Part shown: positions 1 to 8,958 of the stretch, in pieces
How the letters are laid out: each line of letters starts with the position of its first letter
Numbering within the stretch: position 1 is the stretch's first letter
Source of the DNA: Cyclobacterium jeungdonense
GTDB lineage: Bacteria; Bacteroidota; Bacteroidia; Cytophagales; Cyclobacteriaceae
Reading direction: 5' to 3'
Assembly: GCF_010994275.1 (NCBI RefSeq)
Contig: NZ_WMCD01000008.1
Location: 228,950 to 292,949 of the forward strand
Length of the DNA stretch: 64,000 nt
Notes under the pieces: model-generated
The model's database searches: none
The model's input: the letters and a program-made list of their open reading frames with translations, nothing else
Told to the model about the DNA's origin: nothing
Translations under genes and position numbers: made by a program

Positions 1-874
1 CGTAGCCTGGAAAGAAAAGTACCAGCTGCCGGATAAAAACATTTACAACTACGAGAATTTTGACAGCATTGCAAATAACCCGGATATAGACGTGGTGTAC
101 GTGGTGCTCCCTCCTTCCATGCATGCGGAGTACACCATAAGGGCGGCAAACGCCGGGAAGCACGTCTGGTGTGAAAAACCCATGGCGGTGACCAGTAAAG
201 AATGTCAGGATATGATCGATGCTTGTGAGAAAAACAAGGTACAACTTACCATTGGCTACCGGCTACAACACGAGCCTAATACCCAGGAATACCGGTCCAT
301 CGTTCGGCAGAATAAACTCGGAAAGGTCAATTATGTAAATTGTGCTGCAGGATACCGGGAGAACAGAACCGATCACTGGAAGCAAAAGAAGGAAATGGGC
401 GGAGGGGTCATCTACGATATGGGGGTCTATTCCATACAAGGTGCCCGCATGGGTACCAATATGGAGCCCGTTTCGGTGATTTCGGCAACGGCCCTATCCA
501 CCCGTCCGGAAATATACCAGGACGGACTCGCGGATGTGGTAGAGGCCAAATTGGAGTTTCCCGGAGGCGTGCGTGCCGATATCAAGACCAGTTTTGCAGA
601 AAACATCAATTTCCTGACTATTGAATGTGAAGAAGGAGACATCGAAATGCAGCCTTATTCGGCTTATGCCGGTGTAAAGGGAAAAAGCCCCTTGGGAGAA
701 ATCAACCATCCTTACCAGGTTCCCTGGCAACAAGCCAATCAGATGGATGACGATGCACTGGCCATTTTGGAAAATAAAGCCCCTTTGGTTCCCGGAGAAG
801 AGGGATTGAGGGACATAAAAATTGTAGAAGCTATTTTGAAATCCGCCGAAAATGGAAGAAGCGTTAAGGTCTAG
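1..874 (+). CDS. Gfo/Idh/MocA family oxidoreductase, 5' end outside window
   Basis: The reading frame is open to the left edge, so the N-terminal NAD(P)-binding glycine motif lies outside the window. What remains begins at the end of the Rossmann fold: a D-V-V-Y-V-V-L-P strand, then H-A-E-Y and the C-E-K-P motif whose lysine is the usual catalytic residue of the glucose-fructose oxidoreductase/inositol dehydrogenase family. The C-terminal half is the alpha/beta dimerisation domain, and the end (EGLRDIKIVEAILKSA) is typical of the family. The substrate cannot be told; a sugar or sugar-derivative oxidation is the family expectation. A GTG at 92 is an internal codon, not the start. A rho-independent terminator follows at once. 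Confidence 0.88.
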   Translation, partial: VAWKEKYQLPDKNIYNYENFDSIANNPDIDVVYVVLPPSMHAEYTIRAANAGKHVWCEKPMAVTSKECQDMIDACEKNKVQLTIGYRLQHEPNTQEYRSIVRQNKLGKVNYVNCAAGYRENRTDHWKQKKEMGGGVIYDMGVYSIQGARMGTNMEPVSVISATALSTRPEIYQDGLADVVEAKLEFPGGVRADIKTSFAENINFLTIECEEGDIEMQPYSAYAGVKGKSPLGEINHPYQVPWQQANQMDDDALAILENKAPLVPGEEGLRDIKIVEAILKSAENGRSVKV

Positions 875-884
875 TTGAAAGCTT

Positions 885-925
885 GCTTTTGGGAAGAAAT
901 GCCTTCCCAAAAGCAGTATTTTTTT
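885..925 (+). terminator. Rho-independent terminator after the oxidoreductase gene
   Basis: A perfect 12-bp inverted repeat (GCTTTTGGGAAG at 885-896 and its complement at 903-914) encloses a 6-nt loop and is followed by seven T at 919-925. The structure contains the ATG at 900, which argues against that codon as start of the next gene. Confidence 0.85.
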
Positions 926-952
926 CTACTTTCGTACTTTCTTTTTGATCAT

Positions 953-2608
953 ATGGAACTACCCCGACGATGGATCGAAGGCTACCAATTACCTCTGGCA
1001 GCCTTCCTGTTATTAATTGCTCCTTTTGCGCTTGATTTTCATTTGCATTATCCGGACGAAATGTACTATACGGATGCGGCCATACAAATGATGCAAAATG
1101 GGGACTATCTGACTACCTATCTGGGGAATGGCGAACTTCGCTTTAAAAAACCCATTCTTACGTACTGGGCAGTTTTGGCGGGATTCAAAACCCTCGGGGT
1201 TTCTGCATTATCTTCCAGACTGCTGTTTTTGATTGCCGGAGCGGCTTTGATACCCTTGGTGTATCGCATTGTTAGCCTGATCAGCAGCAATAGTCGTTTG
1301 CCGCAATGGTCCGCCTGGATAGTGGCTACCCATCCTATTGTTATTTTTAGCAGTACCCGCTCCATTCCAGATATATTACTGGTTTTTTTTATGACATTTG
1401 CCGCCCTTGGAGTGGCCGGATTGATCCACAACGGAAAAAAGGCACCGAAAAAATATCTCTGGCTATTTTACCTAAGCCTGGGCCTGGCATTTGAAGTGAA
1501 AGGACTTCCTGCTGCTGCACTGGGATTAATTGCCGTCGCTTACCTGCGATTTAACCCCTGGCAACCTTTGTCCTTGAAGCAATTGCTGTATCCGCCTGCC
1601 CTACTGAGCGGGGTAGCCATTGGGTTGTTTTGGTTTGTGGCCATGTACTTTAAATTCGGCCCCGTCTACCTGGACTCTTTTTTCGAAGACCAGCTGGGCA
1701 TGCGTGTAGGCAGCAGGCTCTTGCAAATAATCCGACATTTGTCGCTTGCACTGCTGTTGATGCTGGTTTTGTTTGTTCCCTGGTTTATTCCGGCCATTAA
1801 AAATGTGAAAAAAAACACAATAGCCGTTTTTCATGAAAACAAGGTGTTTTTTGGATTTGTGGCCCTTTGGGTTGTATCCATAATCGCCATGACCGGTTTG
1901 GTCTCCACCTTTTACGAAAGGTATCTTCTTCCGGTCACCCCTGTAGCAGCCATTGGGCTGGCAGGAATACTCCTTAAACGACAACCCGAAGCACTAAATA
2001 CCAGCCTGAACGTAGCGGCATGGGCTTTTCTGGGAATCAACTGGCTATTGCTGGCGGTAGCCTTGTTGCCAATAATTGGATTGGAAAATCCACCACTTAT
2101 TTATATTCAATGGGTAGCCGGGCTTAGTTTGAGTCTCTTCCTTGCATTTAAGCTTGCTATCCCTGCTTACCGGCTACAAGTATTGGGTACATCAGTTTTG
2201 TTGGTGTTTTTCAACCTTTCTTTGCTCTCGCATCCCCTTTCCATCCCTCATCAGGGAGTACAGGTTCGTAGACACCTGGAACAACAATCCATTCCGGAAA
2301 ACAGCCAAATCGCCTTTTTAGGCCATCCTCACTATGCGAGTAAAATCCGGATCGGGTTGGGAACAGCATATACCTTGAAAACATTTAAGAAATTGGCGGA
2401 GGTTCCGGAACAATTTCGGTATTTAATATGTGATGGGGCCCACCTAAAAGACCTGCCTGACGGAGCGTTTTCCAGCGATCTGGCCAGCCTTAATTGGGAT
2501 CCGAAGTACTGGCAAGAAATGGTAACGGCCATTTTCAGCGGAGAAACGAATGCAGCAAAGAGGCAATGGGGTAAAAAATATTATTGGGTCGAACGATTAG
2601 CTCCGTAA
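953..2608 (+). CDS. GT39/ArnT-like membrane glycosyltransferase
   Basis: About 551 residues with a dozen or so hydrophobic segments. Near the N terminus it has H-Y-P-D-E-M-Y-Y-T-D-A, the acidic first periplasmic loop typical of polyprenol-phosphate-sugar dependent glycosyltransferases (PMT/ArnT, GT39 and related GT83). These transfer a sugar from a lipid carrier to a protein or lipid on the outer face of the inner membrane. The frame is open from 875, but the upstream candidate starts lie in or before the terminator at 885-925, so I choose the ATG at 953. The acceptor is unknown. A bidirectional terminator lies just downstream. Confidence 0.8.
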   Translation: MELPRRWIEGYQLPLAAFLLLIAPFALDFHLHYPDEMYYTDAAIQMMQNGDYLTTYLGNGELRFKKPILTYWAVLAGFKTLGVSALSSRLLFLIAGAALIPLVYRIVSLISSNSRLPQWSAWIVATHPIVIFSSTRSIPDILLVFFMTFAALGVAGLIHNGKKAPKKYLWLFYLSLGLAFEVKGLPAAALGLIAVAYLRFNPWQPLSLKQLLYPPALLSGVAIGLFWFVAMYFKFGPVYLDSFFEDQLGMRVGSRLLQIIRHLSLALLLMLVLFVPWFIPAIKNVKKNTIAVFHENKVFFGFVALWVVSIIAMTGLVSTFYERYLLPVTPVAAIGLAGILLKRQPEALNTSLNVAAWAFLGINWLLLAVALLPIIGLENPPLIYIQWVAGLSLSLFLAFKLAIPAYRLQVLGTSVLLVFFNLSLLSHPLSIPHQGVQVRRHLEQQSIPENSQIAFLGHPHYASKIRIGLGTAYTLKTFKKLAEVPEQFRYLICDGAHLKDLPDGAFSSDLASLNWDPKYWQEMVTAIFSGETNAAKRQWGKKYYWVERLAP

Positions 2609-2633
2609 AGAAGTCCTGCGGAACGGTTACTAT

Positions 2634-2668
2634 CAAAAAAAGCTGCTCGAGAGCAGCTTTTTTTTACT
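2634..2668. terminator. Bidirectional terminator between the glycosyltransferase gene and hpf
   Basis: The arms AAAGCTGCTC (2639-2648) and GAGCAGCTTT (2651-2660) are perfect complements, preceded by an A run and followed by a T run. The hairpin can therefore end transcription of the plus-strand gene to its left and of the minus-strand hpf operon to its right. Confidence 0.85.
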
Positions 2669-2681
2669 TAAAAGGCTTTTC

Positions 2682-2987
2682 TTATTGCTTGGCGATTACC
2701 ACCTTTTCCTTGAATTTTTTAATCTGCCTTCTCAATGCTTCCACCGAATCATCGGCAGCGGCTTCAAAGGAATCGTTCTGACTTTTGGAAAAAAGTTGTT
2801 TTCCGGGTACATTCAGCTTGATTTCCACGATTTTGTTTTCACTCCTATCATTTTTATCCAGCCTCATAAAAACCTCTCCGTCAATGATTTGATCGTAATA
2901 CGTGTCCAGTTTGTCAGCTTTTTTCTGGATAAAGTTGATCAACTTCTGATCGGCGTCGAAATGAATTGAATGCATTTGTAATTTCAT
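2682..2987 (-). CDS. hpf: Ribosome hibernation promoting factor, short HPF/RaiA family
   Basis: The protein is about 101 residues, a single S30AE domain with the N-terminal strand MKLQMHSIHFDAD, the helix of the HPF beta-alpha-beta fold and a conserved F-M-R-L-D segment. The family binds the 30S decoding site in stationary phase and inactivates ribosomes. The ATG at 2987 fits Bacteroidota homologues better than the upstream in-frame GTG at 2996. It is the last gene of a minus-strand unit rpsU-xer-hpf. In many Bacteroidota a tRNA cluster and tuf follow hpf; here a terminator follows instead. Confidence 0.88.
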   Translation of the reverse strand: MKLQMHSIHFDADQKLINFIQKKADKLDTYYDQIIDGEVFMRLDKNDRSENKIVEIKLNVPGKQLFSKSQNDSFEAAADDSVEALRRQIKKFKEKVVIAKQ

Positions 2988-3018
2988 AGTAATCACTGTT
3001 TAAAAGTTTGACTTTTAT

Positions 3019-3903
3019 TTACGCTTTAGGATGTGCTTGTTCGTACACAGCCTTCAGTTTTTCGATCGAATTATGGGTGTAGACCTGAGTAGCAGCCAGG
3101 CTGGAATGCCCCAGTAAGTCTTTGACCGCGTTAAGGTCGGCTCCTTTATTTAGCAAATGGGTGGCAAAGGTATGTCGCATCAAGTGGGGACTTCTTTTGG
3201 TGGTCTGAATAAAAAGATCAAGGTATCTTCTGACAATTCGATAAATCATCATTGGATAAGCTGCTTCCTTGTTGTTTCTAACGATAAAATAGTCATTTCC
3301 GTCTGCAAATGAAAATGTTTCCTCGAATACTTTTTTATAGGAAAGTATTTTCTTTTGAAGCTGATTAGATACGGGTATAATTCGGTATTTCTTACCTTTT
3401 CCCAGTACTTTTACCTGCCCGTTTCCGAGGTCTATCGCATTCCATCGCAAACCGATCAATTCGGACAATCGCATACCGGTAAGGTACAGAATTTGCATCA
3501 CCATACGGTCCCGCTGCCCTTCATAACCGGCATCGTAGTTAGCGGCCTCAAGAAGTGCTTCCATTTCGTTTTCCGGGATAAATGTCGGGAGTTTTCTTCC
3601 TTTTTTCAAGGACCGTATCTTGACCGTCGGATCCCGGCTAATAACTTCAGATTTGAGCAAAAATGTGAAAAAAGTTCGGAGAGTTGCCATTTTGCGGTTG
3701 ACAGTAGCCTCCGAAAGCCCGTCTTCTATCAGGTCCACCATCCAGGCCCTGATTTCCGCATGGGTAGCTTCTTCCAGCCTGTCCAGCCCAAAGGCACTTC
3801 CTAAAAAATCGGAAAACTGCTCCAGGTCATTTTTATAAGCCAGCACGGTATGTGCACTCGCCCTTTTTTCGTTTTCCAGGTAATTTATAAATGAAAAAAG
3901 CAT
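3019..3903 (-). CDS. xerC: Tyrosine recombinase, XerC/XerD type
   Basis: A site-specific tyrosine recombinase of about 294 residues. The N-terminal SAM-like core-binding domain (F-I-N-Y-L-E-N-E-K ... H-T-V-L-A-Y) is followed by the catalytic domain with T-G-M-R-L-S-E-L (first catalytic Arg), H-L-M-R-H-T-F-A-T-H-L-L (His-x-x-Arg), G-H-S-S and the nucleophile Tyr in Q-V-Y-T-H. Chromosome dimer resolution is the expected role. The frame can start at 3933, but the ATG at 3903 gives the usual family N terminus. Position between rpsU and hpf is conserved in Bacteroidota, so this is a housekeeping enzyme and not the integrase of the accessory region. Confidence 0.88.
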   Translation of the reverse strand: MLFSFINYLENEKRASAHTVLAYKNDLEQFSDFLGSAFGLDRLEEATHAEIRAWMVDLIEDGLSEATVNRKMATLRTFFTFLLKSEVISRDPTVKIRSLKKGRKLPTFIPENEMEALLEAANYDAGYEGQRDRMVMQILYLTGMRLSELIGLRWNAIDLGNGQVKVLGKGKKYRIIPVSNQLQKKILSYKKVFEETFSFADGNDYFIVRNNKEAAYPMMIYRIVRRYLDLFIQTTKRSPHLMRHTFATHLLNKGADLNAVKDLLGHSSLAATQVYTHNSIEKLKAVYEQAHPKA

Positions 3904-3959
3904 ATCGGTGATTTGATACACCAATATGCTCATAAATTTTATGAAAACGAAGGGTTTTC

Positions 3960-4154
3960 TTATTTCCCTTCCTGTTCCTGCATTCTTTGTTTGTAGGCGG
4001 CTTTAATTACCTCTGTCCTTCTGCTTACGGAAGGTTTTTCGAAATGCTGCCTGCTTCTCAACTCACGGATAACTCCGGTTTTGTCAAATTTCTTCTTAAA
4101 ACGCTTCAGCGCTTTTTCGATAGATTCGTTCTCTTTTACGTTTACTACGATCAT
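3960..4154 (-). CDS. rpsU: 30S ribosomal protein bS21
   Basis: The protein has 64 residues, starts M-I-V-V-N-V-K-E-N-E, is rich in Lys/Arg and matches bS21 over its full length. The start at 4154 is fixed by a ten-base Shine-Dalgarno match six bases upstream; a GTG at 4163 that would extend the frame overlaps that Shine-Dalgarno and is rejected. bS21 helps hold the 3' end of 16S rRNA in Bacteroidota ribosomes. The gene leads the rpsU-xer-hpf unit and has a clear promoter. Confidence 0.95.
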   Translation of the reverse strand: MIVVNVKENESIEKALKRFKKKFDKTGVIRELRSRQHFEKPSVSRRTEVIKAAYKQRMQEQEGK

Positions 4155-4160
4155 ATTATA

Positions 4161-4170
4161 CACCTCCTTT
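4161..4170 (-). promoter_or_regulatory. Extended Shine-Dalgarno sequence of rpsU
   Basis: The minus strand reads AAAGGAGGTG, a ten-base complement to the CACCUCCUUU tail of 16S rRNA, six bases before ATG 4154. Strong SD sequences are rare in Bacteroidota, where the anti-SD is held by bS21, bS18 and bS6. rpsU is the known exception, with the SD proposed to let ribosomes lacking bS21 favour rpsU mRNA. Confidence 0.9.
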
Positions 4171-4177
4171 CAGCCTG

Positions 4178-4208
4178 CAAAGTTAATTAAAGTAAATGGA
4201 AATACAAA
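4178..4208 (-). promoter_or_regulatory. Bacteroidota sigma-A promoter of the rpsU-xer-hpf unit
   Basis: On the minus strand TTTG (4208-4205), 19 bases and TAACTTTG (4185-4178) match the TTTG-N19-TAnnTTTG consensus exactly. The expected transcription start is near 4171-4173, so the mRNA would begin almost at the Shine-Dalgarno sequence. Confidence 0.8.
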
Positions 4209-4313
4209 GTAAACTGTGATCCCAAAGAAGGATGAATCGGTTCAATGCATACATTTGCCTGGTTTTTCATGGGGATTATTTCTCCCCAACGGGATTTAAC
4301 TTTATATTTGGTC

Positions 4314-5336
4314 ATGGAAAAAATTTTGATTACCGGAGGAGCCGGATACATCGGTTCACATACCGCTGTCGCGCTGGTGGATGCTGGCTACCAACCCATC
4401 ATCGTAGATGACTTTTCAAATGCCGAAAAAAGCGTTTTAGATGGCTTGCAAAAAATTACCGGCCAATCCATCCCTTGCTACGAAGGCGACTGCAACGATA
4501 AACGTTTAATGGAAAGGATATTTTCGGAGAATGAACTAACCGGAGTGATCCATTTTGCTGCTTACAAGGCGGTTGGAGAAAGTACGGAGCATCCGCTCAA
4601 CTATTATCGAAACAATATTTTCTCCCTTTTGGTAGTACTGGAAATCATGGAAATATACGGGGTGGAAAACCTGGTGTTTTCATCTTCCTGCACCGTCTAC
4701 GGGCAGCCGGACACCCTTCCGGTCAAAGAAAGCACCCCCAGGAAGGATGCCGAAAGCCCTTATGGGAATACCAAAAAAATCTGCGAAGACATCTTAACTG
4801 ACCACGTTAAAAGTAAAGCCAGGCTATCCGCCATCGCCTTGCGGTATTTTAATCCTATCGGAGCTCATCCGTCAGGACTTATTGGAGAGTTGCCAACCGG
4901 AGTCCCATCCAATCTGGTTCCCTTTGTTACCCAGACAGGAGCAGGAATCCGAAATGAATTAACCGTATTCGGAGATGATTACGATACACCGGACGGCAGT
5001 TGTGTGCGGGATTACATCCATGTAATGGACCTGGCAGAGGCACATGTGAAATCGATCAGCTATCTTAAAAATAAAACCGCTCCCCTCTACGACTTATTCA
5101 ACGTTGGCACCGGGAAGGGAAACACCGTCCTGGAAGTAATCCGCGCTTTTGAAAAAGTCAGCGGAAAGGATTTAAATTACAAGATTGGTCCCAGAAGACC
5201 GGGAGATGTGGAAAAGGTTTGGGCGGATACCGAAAAAATCAACCGCGAACTTAACTGGCAACCAAAGTATACATTGGAAGATTCCCTTCGTGACAGCTGG
5301 AACTGGCAGTTAGCCCTTTCCAAAAACCCCGCTTAA
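4314..5336 (+). CDS. galE: UDP-glucose 4-epimerase
   Basis: The protein has 340 residues when started at ATG 4314 (MEKILITGGAGYIGSH), which places the Rossmann G-x-x-G-x-x-G motif at the N terminus as in all GalE proteins; the frame itself extends up to 4245. It has the catalytic Ser-Cys-Thr (S-S-S-C-T-V-Y-G) and Tyr-x-x-x-Lys (S-P-Y-G-N-T-K-K) of the extended short-chain dehydrogenase family, and R-Y-F-N-P-I-G-A-H. It interconverts UDP-glucose and UDP-galactose in the cytoplasm. The mannosidase gene follows 14 bases downstream and is probably co-transcribed. Confidence 0.95.
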   Translation: MEKILITGGAGYIGSHTAVALVDAGYQPIIVDDFSNAEKSVLDGLQKITGQSIPCYEGDCNDKRLMERIFSENELTGVIHFAAYKAVGESTEHPLNYYRNNIFSLLVVLEIMEIYGVENLVFSSSCTVYGQPDTLPVKESTPRKDAESPYGNTKKICEDILTDHVKSKARLSAIALRYFNPIGAHPSGLIGELPTGVPSNLVPFVTQTGAGIRNELTVFGDDYDTPDGSCVRDYIHVMDLAEAHVKSISYLKNKTAPLYDLFNVGTGKGNTVLEVIRAFEKVSGKDLNYKIGPRRPGDVEKVWADTEKINRELNWQPKYTLEDSLRDSWNWQLALSKNPA

Positions 5337-5350
5337 CCTTATAATCCCTT

Positions 5351-7630
5351 ATGAATACGCTCGGTTCCCGATTAGTTATTTATATCGCTCTTTTATCCCT
5401 TTTCAGCTTTCAGCTTAAGCCAGATCCGCAGCCTGCAGACATGGTTTACCCGCTCTTGGATGCTGCCAATTCCAGATGGTTTTATTTTAGCTCAGCTACC
5501 CGACCCTTCGGTATGGTTAATCTGAGTCCGGACCACGAAATAGACGGTGCATGGAACAGCGGCTACCGCTACGATGCGGACAGTATCAAGGGATTCAGCC
5601 ACATCCATGCCTGGCAAATGTCTGGGGTTTCTGTGATGCCTCTGAGCTATACGGATGCGCCAGAGGACTTGCTTAATGACTATTATTCAACTTACAGCCA
5701 TGATAAGGAAACCATCCGTGTAGGCTACCACCAGGTATACCTTGATCGTTTTGACATTGAAGCTGAACTTACGGCCACCCACCGGGTAGGTATGCATCGC
5801 TATCACTTTCCTTCCGGAAAACAAACCGGCGTTCTATTTCACCTGGGAGGCACCTTGGGTCCAAGTGCGATGTTGGATGGGCGCCTGAAAAAACTAGGAG
5901 ACCGAACACTGGTAGGGAGTGTCACGAATGCCCCTACCTCCAGGCGACCCAAACCGATCACCGTCCATTTTCAGGTAGCATTTGACCAGGATATAGCGAA
6001 CTGGGTGGAGCATCCGGATTCTCACCATATCATTGCGGGCTTCGGAGACCTTGGGGGAAAACCACTGCAAATGAAGGTAAGTATTTCATACACCCATCCT
6101 GACAACGCTTTGGAAAACATGCAGCAAGAACTTCCTCACTGGGATTTTGAGCAGGTGGAGTTGGAAACCCGGGAGGTTTGGAACGAAATGCTGGGCAGGA
6201 TCCAGATAGAAGGAAATACTGAAGTGCAGCGAAGGCGGTTTTACACCGACCTTTGGAAAGCCTTGCAGGGAAGGCGTACCATCAGCGATGCAAATGGTGC
6301 CTATCCAGATCATACAGGTAGCAGCTTTCGCATTGGACAAGTGCCACTGGACGAAGCGGGGAATCCCGTATTCAGGCATTTTAATTCCGACTCTTTCTGG
6401 GGTGCGCAGTGGACCATCAGTGTATTATGGGCTTTGGTCTATCCGGATATAGCCGAGGAATTTGCCAATAGTTTTCTGCAGTATTACCTGGACGGGGGCT
6501 TGATTCCCAGAGGACCTTCGGGAGGCAATTACACCAATGTCATGACCGGAGCTTCCTCTACTCCCTTTTTTGTTGGCTTGTATCAAAAGGGGATTCGCGG
6601 ATTTGATGTCGAAACCGCCTATCAGGGATTGAAGAAAAACCACCTTCCCGGGGGAATAATGGGCAGATCCGGATACGAACACCTTAGCGCCAAGGGGGGT
6701 AACGTGGAAGACTATATTGACAAAGGATACGTTCCCTATCCCAACCCCCGGGGCAGGTTTGGCGGACACGAACAAGGAGCCGGGCAAACACTGGAATACA
6801 GCTTTCAGGATTGGACCCTTTCGCAATTGGCCAAGGCCCTGTCTAAAAAAGAGGACGCTGCGCGGTTTTTGGCCCGATCAAAAAATTATAAAAATGTCTA
6901 CGATCCCGAATCCGGATGGATGCGTCCCAAAAATGAACAAGGAGAATGGATGGATCCTTTCGATCCTTATGAATATGGAAAGGGTTTTGTAGAAGCCAAT
7001 GCGGCTCAATTTACCTGGTTTGTGCCTCACGACCTGCCTGGCCTGGCCCAACTAATGGGTGGAAAGGAAAAGGCCGTAGAAAAACTCCAGGAACAGTTTC
7101 TGGCAGCAGAAAAACTGGGTTTCACCTCAGGCACCTCTCATGCCGTAGAAACAAATCCCGAATACCGTAGAATCCCGGTAAATTACGGGAACCAGCCTTC
7201 CATGCAGATGGCCTATATCTTCAATTATTTGGATCGGCCAGATCTCACGCAGTATTGGTCTAGAAAAGTGTTGGATAAAGCGTTTTCCGCGCTTACTCCG
7301 CACCTGGGTTATAATGGAGACGAGGATCAAGGACTTATGGGTTCGCTGGCTGTCCTAATGAAACTCGGCTTATTCCAGATGAATGGGGGAACAGAAGTAA
7401 ACCCCATTTACGAACTGGGGAGTCCTATTTTTGACAAAGCCGTAATCCGCTTACATCCGAATTATTATCCTGGAAAAACCCTTACGATATGGGCTGAGAA
7501 TAACGGACCCGATCATTTTTATATACAACGAAAACGCTTTAATGGAAAACTATTCCAGGGTATGGGTGTTCGTCACGAGGACCTGGTCAATGGAGGCGTA
7601 CTTCGATTGCAAATGAGCGAAAACCCTTAA
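5351..7630 (+). CDS. GH92 family alpha-mannosidase, secreted
   Basis: The 759-residue protein starts with a hydrophobic signal segment (residues 8-22), followed directly by the GH92 N-terminal beta-sandwich (Y-P-L-L-D-A-A-N ... R-P-F-G-M-V-N-L-S-P-D). The (alpha/alpha)6 domain has the conserved G-G-L-I-P-R-G-P-S-G-G-N-Y stretch and G-Y-N-G-D-E-D-Q-G, the acidic cluster expected near the catalytic base. GH92 enzymes are calcium-dependent exo-alpha-mannosidases acting on N-glycans or yeast mannan. The length is normal for the family. It stands next to galE and not in a PUL. Confidence 0.9.
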   Translation: MNTLGSRLVIYIALLSLFSFQLKPDPQPADMVYPLLDAANSRWFYFSSATRPFGMVNLSPDHEIDGAWNSGYRYDADSIKGFSHIHAWQMSGVSVMPLSYTDAPEDLLNDYYSTYSHDKETIRVGYHQVYLDRFDIEAELTATHRVGMHRYHFPSGKQTGVLFHLGGTLGPSAMLDGRLKKLGDRTLVGSVTNAPTSRRPKPITVHFQVAFDQDIANWVEHPDSHHIIAGFGDLGGKPLQMKVSISYTHPDNALENMQQELPHWDFEQVELETREVWNEMLGRIQIEGNTEVQRRRFYTDLWKALQGRRTISDANGAYPDHTGSSFRIGQVPLDEAGNPVFRHFNSDSFWGAQWTISVLWALVYPDIAEEFANSFLQYYLDGGLIPRGPSGGNYTNVMTGASSTPFFVGLYQKGIRGFDVETAYQGLKKNHLPGGIMGRSGYEHLSAKGGNVEDYIDKGYVPYPNPRGRFGGHEQGAGQTLEYSFQDWTLSQLAKALSKKEDAARFLARSKNYKNVYDPESGWMRPKNEQGEWMDPFDPYEYGKGFVEANAAQFTWFVPHDLPGLAQLMGGKEKAVEKLQEQFLAAEKLGFTSGTSHAVETNPEYRRIPVNYGNQPSMQMAYIFNYLDRPDLTQYWSRKVLDKAFSALTPHLGYNGDEDQGLMGSLAVLMKLGLFQMNGGTEVNPIYELGSPIFDKAVIRLHPNYYPGKTLTIWAENNGPDHFYIQRKRFNGKLFQGMGVRHEDLVNGGVLRLQMSENP

Positions 7631-7662
7631 TTTCCTGAAACACTTACCATTCTTTTCTTAAT

Positions 7663-8958
7663 TCAAGAGGAATTGCCCGGCTGCAATTTGATTAGATCCT
7701 GAATTTCTCCCCAGGGTTTTTTCATTCTTGCGAGGGCATAAACCTGCTGAGCCTTGTCCAGTGCAAGCGAATTCACATACGTCGGAATGCTTCCATCCGG
7801 ATAATAGACAGGACCGTGATCCGTATATTTCCCGGAAGGAATGTGGTATGTCACCCAATGAAGATTTTCCAATGCTTTGGCGGCCCCTTTGGCAATTTTC
7901 TTCCTTTCGCCCAGTCCATCACCTACAGGTCCTCCTGTAAGGTAGTGAAGGGTTTCTCCATCAGGTGCCAAATCAAACCCCAGGTAACCATAACTAAACT
8001 GGTCAAACATGCCACTTCTTTTCGAAGCCGAGGAACACAGGCGGTCGATTACCTCCAATTGTTCCTTTTTAGGATCAAACCGAAAGAGGTACCCCGAATT
8101 GCCGTGAATACCATAAGCTGTGTTTTCTGCCCCGTGCCAAAGAATTTTACGCCAGTTGTACCCCATGTCTCCTGGTATTTTGGGATCGTAATATCCAAAG
8201 TAATCCCGTCGCATGTGAACGTTCCGGAGCTTTTCAGGTCTGGTTTTTAGGTAGGGACTATAGGAGAAGATATCTCCCTCTGCATTGGTGAAATACACCT
8301 TTCCGTTATCAGGAGCGACCAGCATGGAGCGACACAATACCCGGTAATCCTTACCCGGAAATCCGGCTTCCCCTTTTTCAGCGATGGAGGCTATATGTAT
8401 GATTTCCTTGCTTCCCGGATCAAAATGAATGAAGTTTCCATAGGGCCAGGTAATGGCGTACAATTGGTTGCGGTGCGTGTCCATGGCCAGACTCAAGATT
8501 CCTTCCCCATTGGGTACCATTCCCAGATCTTCCAGCCTTTCCGTTTCCAAATTCCAGCATAAAAAATGTCCACCAGGATACAATTTCAGGCCATTTGGAG
8601 GGTTCTCGGGTAGCCGTTCCATACCCTGAATCATTTCGTAATGGCCTACATGCGTACCAAAGTAAAGTTTCCCTCCACTTTCGAAAAAAGGAACGTGGCT
8701 TTTGCCTTGTGGGATGGCATTCCGTTCGGATTCTCCACAGGCTTCGGTCAAATCAGCCAGCCAGTCGATTTGCTCAGTTTCAGGATCAAAGCGAAAGAGC
8801 TGCCCTCCTTTTTCCAGAGATTCGGATGAAAGCACATAATACAACCTACCGTCACTGCCCCTGCTCAGTGACTGGTAGGAATCGTGGGCCAGTTCAAAAC
8901 CAGAATCGTAAGCTTTGGCCAACAGGCCCTTTTGAGTATCGTTATTAGTCAATCTCAA
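7663..8958 (-). CDS. Predicted beta-propeller protein, unknown function
   Basis: The protein has 431 residues with repeated blade-like segments, for example L-F-R-F-D-P-E-T, F-L-C-W-N-L-E-T, N-F-I-H-F-D-P-G-S, Y-L-F-R-F-D-P-K-K and T-Y-H-I-P-S-G-K-Y, as in sugar-lyase or sorbosone-dehydrogenase-like propellers. No signal peptide is visible. There is no ATG at the N terminus; the start appears to be a TTG overlapping the TGA of the upstream gene (TTGA at 8958-8955), implying translational coupling. I do not recognise a specific family; a carbohydrate-related role is only suggested by the neighbours. Confidence 0.65.
   Translation of the reverse strand: MRLTNNDTQKGLLAKAYDSGFELAHDSYQSLSRGSDGRLYYVLSSESLEKGGQLFRFDPETEQIDWLADLTEACGESERNAIPQGKSHVPFFESGGKLYFGTHVGHYEMIQGMERLPENPPNGLKLYPGGHFLCWNLETERLEDLGMVPNGEGILSLAMDTHRNQLYAITWPYGNFIHFDPGSKEIIHIASIAEKGEAGFPGKDYRVLCRSMLVAPDNGKVYFTNAEGDIFSYSPYLKTRPEKLRNVHMRRDYFGYYDPKIPGDMGYNWRKILWHGAENTAYGIHGNSGYLFRFDPKKEQLEVIDRLCSSASKRSGMFDQFSYGYLGFDLAPDGETLHYLTGGPVGDGLGERKKIAKGAAKALENLHWVTYHIPSGKYTDHGPVYYPDGSIPTYVNSLALDKAQQVYALARMKKPWGEIQDLIKLQPGNSS

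Noticed and set aside
3019..3903. Xer recombinase as the integrase of the accessory region
   Set aside because: It sits in the conserved rpsU-xer-hpf unit 13 kb away from the tRNA and has the housekeeping architecture.
4303..4310. TATATTTG as promoter of galE
   Set aside because: It lies only three bases before ATG 4314, so transcription would start inside the gene, and no TTTG occurs at the right spacing.
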